From: Rhizobacter sp.
Lineage (GTDB): Bacteria; Pseudomonadota; Gammaproteobacteria; Burkholderiales; Burkholderiaceae_C
DNA: 8,382 nucleotides
Direction: 5' to 3'
Assembly (NCBI GenBank): GCA_014380155.1
Contig: JACMKJ010000087.1
Span: 1-8,382 of the forward strand
This document shows, piece after piece, positions 1 to 5,008 of this stretch. Below the pieces are notes generated by a model. The model was not told the origin of the DNA, ran no database searches, and worked only from the letters and a program-made list of their open reading frames with translations. Both the position numbers and the translations under genes were made by a program. Position 1 is the stretch's first letter. The number at the start of each line of letters is the position of its first letter.

Positions 1-105
1 CTCGTGGGTGGGCAGGCTCACGCCGGTGCGGCCCAGCGCCACGCGCGCCGGGGTGTGCGCACGCAGCTCGCGCCAGGGGTCGGGGGTGATGTCGAGCGGG
101 TTCAT
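1..105 (-). CDS. eutC: Ethanolamine ammonia-lyase small subunit (EutC), N-terminal 35 residues only
   Basis: This is the start of the small subunit of adenosylcobalamin-dependent ethanolamine ammonia-lyase, which with EutB converts ethanolamine to acetaldehyde and ammonia. Only 35 codons are in the window; the rest lies beyond base 1. The translation begins MNPLDITPDPWRELRAHTPA and continues with RVALGRTGVSLPTHE. The 'TPARxxLGRxGxSLPT' stretch is the characteristic N-terminal motif of EutC. The start codon overlaps the eutB stop as ATGA (bases 102-105 on the minus strand). No Shine-Dalgarno sequence is evident, so translational coupling to eutB is likely and would suit 1:1 subunit production. 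The motif plus the position directly after eutB makes the call safe although the gene is incomplete. Confidence 0.93.
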   Translation of the reverse strand, partial: MNPLDITPDPWRELRAHTPARVALGRTGVSLPTHE

Positions 106-1508
106 GCGGCGATGCGGGGCAGGCCCATCTGCTCGATCAGCCGGTGGCCCGAGGCCACGGGGACCACACGGCCCGCAGCGTCGGTGATGTTCATCTGGTG
201 CAACCACTGTTCGAATTCGGGCGCCCGTTGCAGGCCCAGCAGCTCACGCAGATAGAGCGCGTCGTGGAACGAGGTGCTCTGGTAGTTGAGCATCACGTCG
301 TCGGCGCCCGGCACGCCCATGATGAAGCTGAGGCCGGCGGTGCCCAGCAGCGTCATCAGCGTGTCCATGTCATCGGAGTCGGCTTCGGCGTGGTTGGTGT
401 AGCAAACGTCGCAGCCCAGCGGCAGCCCCAGCAGCTTGCCGCAGAAGTGGTCTTCGAGGCCAGCGCGGATGATCTGCTTGCCGTCATACAAATACTCGGG
501 CCCGATGAAGCCGACGACGGTGTTGCTGAGCAGCGGGGCGAAGGCGCGCGCCACGGCATAGGCCCGCACCTCGCAGGTCTGCTGGTCCACACCATGGTGC
601 GCGTTGGCCGAGAGCGCCGAGCCCTGGCCGGTCTCGAAGTACATGACGTTGGCCGTGGCTGGGTCGCCCACCGTCGCACGCTTGAGCGACAAGGCGGCGT
701 CGCGCGCTTCCTTCAGCAGCGCGAGGTTGATGCCGAAGCCCGTGTTCGCCTGCTCGGTGCCGGCGATCGACTGGAACACCAGGTCGACCGGCGCGCCCAG
801 CTCGATGGCCTGCAAGGTGTTGGTCACATGCGTGAGCACGCACGACTGGGTGGGGATCTCGAACCGTGTGATCAGCTCGTCCGTCAAATGCAGCAAGTCG
901 ACCAGCGCGGGGATGCTGTCGGTGGCGGGGTTGATGCCGATCACCGCATCGCCCGCACCGTAGAGCAGGCCGTCGAGTGTGGAGACGGCGATGCCGCGCG
1001 GGCTGTCGGTCGGGTGATTGGGCTGCAGCCGCACCGAGAGCCGGCCGGGCAGGCCGATGGTGTTGCGAAAGCGGGTGAGCACGTGGCATTTGCGCGCCAC
1101 CAAAATCAGGTCTTGGTTGCGCATCAGCTTGCTGACCGCCGCCGCCATCTCGGGCGTGATGCCGCGGTGTACACGCGCCAGCGTGATGCTGTCGGCCGCG
1201 TCGCTGAGCAGCCAGTCGCGAAAGCCGCCCACCGTGAGGTGCGCGATCTCGGCGAACGCGGGCTGGTCGTGCGAGTCGATGATGAGGCGGGTGACTTCGT
1301 CGCTCTCGTACGGCACCAGCGCTTCGTCGAGAAAGCGCTGCAGCGGCAGGTCGGCCAGGCACATGCGGGCGGCCATGCGCTCGGCGTAGCTGCTGGCCGC
1401 CAACCCCGCCAGCTGGTCACCCGAACGCAAGGGCGTGGCCTTGGCCATCACCTCCTTGAGATCGGCGAACTGCCAGCTGTGGGTACCGATGCTGTGGCGA
1501 TAGGGCAT
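102..1508 (-). CDS. eutB: Ethanolamine ammonia-lyase large subunit (EutB)
   Basis: This is the catalytic large subunit of coenzyme B12-dependent ethanolamine ammonia-lyase (EC 4.3.1.7), a cytoplasmic TIM-barrel enzyme that forms acetaldehyde and ammonia from ethanolamine. At 468 aa it is near full family length (about 453-465). Residues known to bind substrate in the enteric enzyme are all in place: R160 and Q162 (SVRLQPN), N193 (GINPAT), E292 (YFETGQG, equivalent to E287) and D367 (GCDVCYTNHA, equivalent to D362). The last two are offset by +5, so there is a five-residue insertion somewhere between 193 and 292. The start is supported by GGAG at 1517-1520, 8 nt upstream. It lies 45 bp after eat and overlaps eutC by 4 bp, so the three genes form one operon. 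A long open frame on the opposite strand is only a GC-codon shadow. Confidence 0.98.
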   Translation of the reverse strand: MPYRHSIGTHSWQFADLKEVMAKATPLRSGDQLAGLAASSYAERMAARMCLADLPLQRFLDEALVPYESDEVTRLIIDSHDQPAFAEIAHLTVGGFRDWLLSDAADSITLARVHRGITPEMAAAVSKLMRNQDLILVARKCHVLTRFRNTIGLPGRLSVRLQPNHPTDSPRGIAVSTLDGLLYGAGDAVIGINPATDSIPALVDLLHLTDELITRFEIPTQSCVLTHVTNTLQAIELGAPVDLVFQSIAGTEQANTGFGINLALLKEARDAALSLKRATVGDPATANVMYFETGQGSALSANAHHGVDQQTCEVRAYAVARAFAPLLSNTVVGFIGPEYLYDGKQIIRAGLEDHFCGKLLGLPLGCDVCYTNHAEADSDDMDTLMTLLGTAGLSFIMGVPGADDVMLNYQSTSFHDALYLRELLGLQRAPEFEQWLHQMNITDAAGRVVPVASGHRLIEQMGLPRIAA

Positions 1509-1528
1509 GGGTCGGTCTCCGGCATGGG

Positions 1529-1549
1529 CGGGGCGACCTGGCCGCCCCG
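1529..1549 (-). repeat. Hairpin in the eat-eutB intergenic gap
   Basis: A perfect 7-bp inverted repeat (CGGGGCG at 1529-1535, CGCCCCG at 1543-1549) with a 7-nt loop fills much of the 45-bp gap between eat and eutB. All stem pairs are G-C. There is no T tract after it in the direction of transcription, so it is not a classical intrinsic terminator. It could damp read-through or protect the 3' end of the eat message and so set the permease-to-enzyme ratio; that role is inference. Such short stems also arise by chance in GC-rich DNA. Confidence 0.4.
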
Positions 1550-1553
1550 ACGC

Positions 1554-2912
1554 TCACGCCGACGCGGCGGCCGTTTCGCGGCGCTTGCTGCCACCCCACA
1601 TGAACAGACCATACGACACCCCCATCAGGCCGGCAAACACCGCCGCCAGCAGGGTGTTGTAGTAGATCATCGCGCCCAGGCACACCACGGCCAGCGCAAG
1701 CGCGATCGCCGGGAACACCGGGTAGCCGATGGCCGGGAAGGGGCGCGCGAGGTTCGGCTCGCGTCTGCGCAGCACGAACAGGCTGAGCATCGACATGATG
1801 TACATCACGATCGCTCCGAACACGGCCATGATGACGATGTTGGCGGTGAGCGTTTGCCCGCCGAACGAGAACAACTCGTCGCTGAAGATGGCCGCGATGC
1901 CGACCACCCCACCGGCGAGCACCGCGCGGTGCGGCGTGCCGAAGCGCGGGTGGATGGCCGCCAGGTAGCTGGGCAGGTAGCCCGCGCGCGCCTGCGCAAA
2001 GATCTGCCGCGAGTAGCCAAGGATGATGCCGTGGAACGAGGCCACCAGGCCGAAGAGGCCGATCCACACCAGCATGTGCAGCCACACGCTGCCATCGCCC
2101 ACCACCGTCTTCATGGCCTGGGGCAACGGGTCGTTGATGTTGGATAGCTTGCGCCAGTCGCCCACACCACCGGCAAACACCATCACGCCGAGGGCCAGCA
2201 GCACCAGGGTGATGATGCCGGCGATGTAGGCGATGGGGATGGTGCGTTTCGGGTCCTTGGCCTCTTCGGCCGCCATCGCCACACCTTCGATGGCGAGAAA
2301 GAACCAGATCGCAAACGGAATGGCCGCAAACATGCCCGAGATGGCGAGCGGGCTGAAGGTGTCTTGCCCGGCCCAGCCGTTGGCCACGAAGTTGGCGGTC
2401 GAGAAGCTCGGTGCCACCACGCCCATGAACACCAGCAGCTCGAAGATGGCCAGCACCGTGACGATCAGCTCGAAGGTGGCGGCGGTGCGCACGCCCACGA
2501 TGTTGAGCGTCATGAAGATCACATAGGCGCAGATCGCCATCATCTTGGCGCTGACCCCGGGAAACTGCACCTGCAGGTAGGCCCCGATCGCCATCGCGAT
2601 GGCTGGCGGCGCAAACACGAACTCGACCAGCGTCGCAAAGCCGGCGATGAAACCCCCGGTCGGCCCGAAGTCGCGGGTGGCATACGCAAACGGCCCACCG
2701 GCGTTGGGAATGGCAGTGGTCAGCTCGGTGAAGCTGAAGATGAAGGTGGTGTACATCACCGCCACCACGATGGCGGTGATCATGAAGCCCAGCGTGCCGG
2801 CGCTGGCCCAGCCGTAGCTCCAGCCGAAGTACTCGCCCGAGATGACGAGGCCTACCGCGAGGCCCCACAGATGCCAAGCGTTCAGTGTCGGCTTGAGATG
2901 ACCGGTTTGCAT
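1554..2912 (-). CDS. eat: Ethanolamine permease (Eat, APC superfamily)
   Basis: This inner-membrane transporter imports ethanolamine for the lyase encoded just downstream. The 452-aa product is almost wholly hydrophobic with about 12 predicted membrane spans. It begins with a short cytoplasmic N-terminus followed by GLVISGEYFGWSYGW (residues 21-35), an early-helix pattern seen in bacterial ethanolamine permeases. The loop EEAKDPKRTIP (216-226) is the hallmark cytoplasmic loop of amino acid-polyamine-organocation carriers. I chose the ATG at 2910-2912 because AGGAG lies 7 nt upstream and the protein then starts MQTGHLKPTLNAWHLWG like its relatives. An in-frame ATG at 2966 would add 18 unlikely residues and would start ahead of the transcription start expected from the promoter-like element at 2955-2970. 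It is the first gene of the eat-eutB-eutC operon. Direct eutBC linkage makes ethanolamine the likely substrate. Confidence 0.95.
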   Translation of the reverse strand: MQTGHLKPTLNAWHLWGLAVGLVISGEYFGWSYGWASAGTLGFMITAIVVAVMYTTFIFSFTELTTAIPNAGGPFAYATRDFGPTGGFIAGFATLVEFVFAPPAIAMAIGAYLQVQFPGVSAKMMAICAYVIFMTLNIVGVRTAATFELIVTVLAIFELLVFMGVVAPSFSTANFVANGWAGQDTFSPLAISGMFAAIPFAIWFFLAIEGVAMAAEEAKDPKRTIPIAYIAGIITLVLLALGVMVFAGGVGDWRKLSNINDPLPQAMKTVVGDGSVWLHMLVWIGLFGLVASFHGIILGYSRQIFAQARAGYLPSYLAAIHPRFGTPHRAVLAGGVVGIAAIFSDELFSFGGQTLTANIVIMAVFGAIVMYIMSMLSLFVLRRREPNLARPFPAIGYPVFPAIALALAVVCLGAMIYYNTLLAAVFAGLMGVSYGLFMWGGSKRRETAAASA

Positions 2913-2919
2913 GATGGGG

Positions 2920-2924
2920 CTCCT
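2920..2924 (-). promoter_or_regulatory. Ribosome binding site of eat
   Basis: AGGAG on the minus strand, 7 nt before the ATG at 2912. It decides the eat start in favour of 2912 over the upstream in-frame ATG at 2966. Confidence 0.75.
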
Positions 2925-2954
2925 GCACAGTGGCGGTGAAGAGGCACGCCCACT

Positions 2955-2970
2955 TGCAAGTTCCACGCCG
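2955..2970 (-). promoter_or_regulatory. Putative sigma-54 (-24/-12) promoter of the eat-eutBC operon
   Basis: The minus strand reads CGGCGTGGAACTTGCA. Against the RpoN consensus TGGCACG-N4-TTGCW it matches 9 of 12 defined positions. The diagnostic GG (2968-2969) and GC (2956-2957) are exactly 10 bases apart, and the -12 half TTGCA is perfect. Transcription would start near 2944, giving a leader of about 31 nt that contains the eat ribosome binding site. In P. aeruginosa the eat-eutBC operon is known to need RpoN and the enhancer-binding protein EatR, so such a promoter is expected on functional grounds. The -12 half lies in a perfect palindrome ACTTGCAAGT (2952-2961). No enhancer-binding protein gene is in the window, and I could not identify the upstream activator site. 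Confidence 0.55.
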
Positions 2971-2992
2971 CAGGCTTCGCGCCCACGGCGTG
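2964..2992. repeat. Inverted repeat between the 147-aa gene and eat
   Basis: CACGCCG (2964-2970) and CGGCGTG (2986-2992) are perfect 7-bp inverted arms separated by 15 bases. A competing 8-bp pairing also exists between GGCACGCC (2943-2950) and GGCGTGCC (2987-2994). The region follows the stop of the 147-aa gene and overlaps the -24 part of the proposed eat promoter. It could be a weak, T-less terminator for that gene or part of a protein-binding site, or may be chance in GC-rich DNA. Confidence 0.35.
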
Positions 2993-3009
2993 CCCGTCAC
3001 GCACCAGCT

Positions 3010-3453
3010 TCAGGCCCGACCCTTCGCAGGCGTGCCCACCACGTGGTCTTCTTCGGCGACGGGCGTGATCAGCTCTTCGATGGCGAAGTTGCCGTACTTC
3101 TGCGCCCGCTCGGCGTGAAACCTGCTCGCCACCTCGGCCACCAGTTGGGTTTGTTCGCCCTTGGGCGCATGCACCATCAAGAAGCTGTAGCCCTTCTCGG
3201 CCAACTCGCGGTGCGCGCGCACCAGCTTGACCTCGTAGCCCAGCTCGGCCAGCGGGCTGGCGCGGTCGAGGTCGAGCTCGGCTTGGGCTTTCATCTCGGC
3301 CGGTGAAAAGCGCACGATCTTGTCGGTGGCAAAACCTTGCTGGCCCAGCTCGGCGGCTGCGCCTTCCATGTCTTGCTGCGTGGGAAACGAGGCGACCACA
3401 TGGCCGACCGGGGAAAAAACGCCCAGCACCTCGGGGTGTGTCGTGTCTTGCAT
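3010..3453 (-). CDS. Uncharacterised 147-aa protein, YflT/general stress protein 17M-like
   Basis: I do not recognise a specific named gene. The protein is soluble, with no signal peptide or membrane span. Residues 18-50 (HVVASFPTQQDMEGAAAELG onward to KIVRFSPAEM) have the beta-alpha-beta pattern of the heat-induced stress protein YflT/GSP17M type: a strand, an 'xxxxMEGAAAELGQQGF' helix, then a second strand. Residues 88-129 (GYSFLMVHAPKG, then a helix and YGNFAIEEL) look like a second similar unit, which would give a ferredoxin-like arrangement. The C-terminal tail from 130 is acidic then basic and probably disordered. The start is firm: AAGGAG at 3460-3465 sits 6 nt before the ATG. It lies 97 bp upstream of eat on the same strand, but the promoter-like element between them suggests separate transcription. 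Its function is unknown; the stress-protein resemblance is by pattern only. Confidence 0.8.
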   Translation of the reverse strand: MQDTTHPEVLGVFSPVGHVVASFPTQQDMEGAAAELGQQGFATDKIVRFSPAEMKAQAELDLDRASPLAELGYEVKLVRAHRELAEKGYSFLMVHAPKGEQTQLVAEVASRFHAERAQKYGNFAIEELITPVAEEDHVVGTPAKGRA

Positions 3454-3556
3454 GGTGAGCTCCTTCAGGTGAGGTGCTCATGGTCGGCGCCTCGCTGCCA
3501 GGTGTCACCCAGACGGCCGCGCGCACGGGTGTCGGTGATCGCCTACGCGCTGCCGC

Positions 3557-4243
3557 TCACTGGCCGGCCCGCAGTCCTTGTTGCCACAGTGGCCAGGCCT
3601 GCTCAAAGGGGGTGCCGGCGGCCGTGAACGCTGCCGGTTCGGCCGCCAGCTTCACCCAGGCCAGGGTGTCGTGGTGGCTGCCGGGCAGTGTGTCGTGCTG
3701 GCGGTATGTGACGAACCAGGCGTGCACCTGGGCATAGTGCTGCGGGTGTTTTTTCAGCGTCCAGGCCAGGCCCACCAGGTCGGCAAACGCCTCTTCGCGG
3801 CGGGTTTGCTGCATTTCGCGCAGCTGCTCGCGCAGCGCCGGGTCGGCGTCACCCTGCGCGGGTGCAAAACCCGCGGGCAGGGTATGCCACGCGCCACGCA
3901 TGTAGCGCCAGCAGTGGCCCAACTCGTGCGCCGCCATGGCTTCGACCACGGGTTGGAGCAGATCGGGTGGGATCGTGTCGAGGCTGGTCTGTGCCTCGGG
4001 GTTGCCGCGTATCGACAGCACCAGCTTGCAGCGGCCGTTGAGGTAGGCCATCGCGAGGGGCGCGTTGCCGGGGGTGGGCTGGGGTTGCACCACGATGTCG
4101 AGCGGCAGGCCTTGTTCGCGGGCGTAGGCGATGGCGGGGGCGCTCAGTTGCAGCCAGTGTGTTTCGGTCTGGGTCAAGCCCGACTGAGCCGCTGCGGTGC
4201 CGGCCAGCCAGAACGTGAAGACAGCGAACAGGCGCTTTCCCAT
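3557..4243 (-). CDS. Exported HExxH putative metallopeptidase-like protein
   Basis: This encodes 228 aa from the chosen ATG. Residues 1-20 (MGKRLFAVFTFWLAGTAAAQ) form a typical signal peptide with a likely AxA cleavage site, so the protein should be periplasmic or secreted. HELGH at 106-110 is a zinc-metalloprotease HExxH motif on a predicted helix. EAFAD at 141-145 has the E-x-x-A-D form that supplies the third zinc ligand in gluzincins such as the M48 family. LPGSHHDTLAWV (176-187) may correspond to the later conserved His region. C72 and C111, the latter directly after HELGH, could form a disulfide. Proteolytic activity is inferred, not shown. No clear Shine-Dalgarno precedes 4243; the frame is open to an ATG at 4318, but that would bury the signal peptide. 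It is divergent from the GAF gene. Confidence 0.8.
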   Translation of the reverse strand: MGKRLFAVFTFWLAGTAAAQSGLTQTETHWLQLSAPAIAYAREQGLPLDIVVQPQPTPGNAPLAMAYLNGRCKLVLSIRGNPEAQTSLDTIPPDLLQPVVEAMAAHELGHCWRYMRGAWHTLPAGFAPAQGDADPALREQLREMQQTRREEAFADLVGLAWTLKKHPQHYAQVHAWFVTYRQHDTLPGSHHDTLAWVKLAAEPAAFTAAGTPFEQAWPLWQQGLRAGQ

Positions 4244-4255
4244 ACCGTGTATTGA

Positions 4256-4285
4256 ATCGACCTGCGCGGCATGGCATCGGTCGAT
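4256..4285. repeat. Inverted repeat upstream of the HExxH gene
   Basis: ATCGACC (4256-4262) and GGTCGAT (4279-4285) are perfect 7-bp inverted arms separated by 16 bases. They lie 13 bp upstream of the HExxH gene start, within the 141-bp divergent gap to the GAF gene. It could be an operator or a leader hairpin that partly controls translation. I saw no convincing -35/-10 pair or Shine-Dalgarno for either gene in this gap. Confidence 0.35.
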
Positions 4286-4384
4286 GTGTGAGGACAAAGC
4301 ACGACTTTTCCATGTCACGCATACCTAGCGGGCGCAAAACAGGCGGCTCGCCGCGCTACCCTCGTGTAACCCGACACTTCTCAC

Positions 4385-4981
4385 ATGCCCATGAAAGCAT
4401 TCATGGAACTGCTTGCCCACCTGGGCGTGCAGCTTGATGCTGGAACCATCACGCTTCAAGGCGCTGCCTTGAGCATGTCTGAATTCGTGCAAGGCCAGAT
4501 GGCGTGCTCGCGGGTGAGTGTGTGGCTGCTCGAGGGCCAGGCGGGCCGGCGCCAGATGCGGCGTCTGGCGGGCTATGACGGTGTCACCCGCACGCCGATC
4601 ACCGAGCCGGTGGTGATGCACGAAGCAGAGTTCGCGGCCTACTTCGACGCGCTCACGAAAAAGGGCCTCTACGTGTGCCCCGACACCCTGGCCGACCCGC
4701 ACCTGGCGGCCATGCGCGAGAGTTACCTGCTGCCGCGCGACATCCGCGCGTCGCTCGACGCGACCATCGGCGCCAACGGCGCGACCTGGGCGGTCTTCTG
4801 CTGTGCCCAACAGGGCGGCACGCGCGAGTGGACGCCCCAGGAGCTGCGTCTGTTGCGGCGTTTCACCGACGCTATCTCGGTGCGGCGTGCCCGTCGCCGA
4901 CGGCGTGAGGCCGAGGCCCTCACGCTGATGCAGCGGCTGATGACGGGTGAAGGCCTGACCGCAGACAACAACACACCGTGA
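4385..4981 (+). CDS. Stand-alone GAF-domain protein
   Basis: This is a 198-aa cytoplasmic protein consisting of essentially one GAF sensory domain. The run from about residue 20 to 165 shows the expected order: a helix ending in a Ser-rich segment (SMSEFVQGQMACSRVSVWLL), then PRDIRASLDATIGANGATWA (118-137), then VFCCAQ, then REWTPQELRLLRRFTDAIS. These resemble the 'sxLdaPI..dGxxxGVLCxEh......W..eE..ll..ia' core of bacterial GAF domains. A basic helix RRARRRRR follows at about 167-174. No kinase, cyclase, HTH or other output domain is present, so it probably binds a small ligand and acts through a partner, which is not identifiable here. A second in-frame ATG two codons downstream (4391) is an equally possible start, and the Shine-Dalgarno is weak. 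It is divergent from the HExxH gene and convergent with gshA, 27 bp apart. Confidence 0.8.
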   Translation: MPMKAFMELLAHLGVQLDAGTITLQGAALSMSEFVQGQMACSRVSVWLLEGQAGRRQMRRLAGYDGVTRTPITEPVVMHEAEFAAYFDALTKKGLYVCPDTLADPHLAAMRESYLLPRDIRASLDATIGANGATWAVFCCAQQGGTREWTPQELRLLRRFTDAISVRRARRRRREAEALTLMQRLMTGEGLTADNNTP

Positions 4982-5008
4982 CACCAGGGTCGGTGAGGGC
5001 GTGGGCGC

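Noticed and set aside
144..2147. A 667-codon open frame on the plus strand, antisense to eutB and part of eat
   Set aside because: It is a mirror frame created by GC-rich codons. Its product is low-complexity and rich in H, R, Q, G and A with no recognisable domain, while the opposite strand encodes clear EutB and Eat.
2913..2966. An 18-residue N-terminal extension of Eat from the ATG at 2966
   Set aside because: The start would precede the predicted transcription start, it lacks a ribosome binding site, and the extension does not resemble permease N-termini.
1417..3000. A 527-codon open frame on the minus strand overlapping eat
   Set aside because: Out-of-frame shadow of eat. The product is Arg/His/Ala/Gly-rich and not a membrane protein, whereas the other frame gives a convincing permease with a ribosome binding site.
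3454..3556. A possible promoter or terminator in the 103-bp gap between the HExxH gene and the 147-aa gene
   Set aside because: The gap is GC-rich with short GGTG/CACC repeats and a good ribosome binding site at its end, but no -35/-10 pair, sigma-54 element or T-tailed hairpin could be made out.
4244..4318. A 25-residue extension of the HExxH protein from the ATG at 4318
   Set aside because: It would place a charged segment before an intact signal peptide. The inner ATG at 4243 gives a normal exported-protein N-terminus, though its ribosome binding site is weak.
4982..5008. A possible bidirectional terminator between the GAF gene and gshA
   Set aside because: Only weak 4-5 bp stems (for example CACCG/CGGTG) with no T or A tract, so there is not enough to call a terminator.
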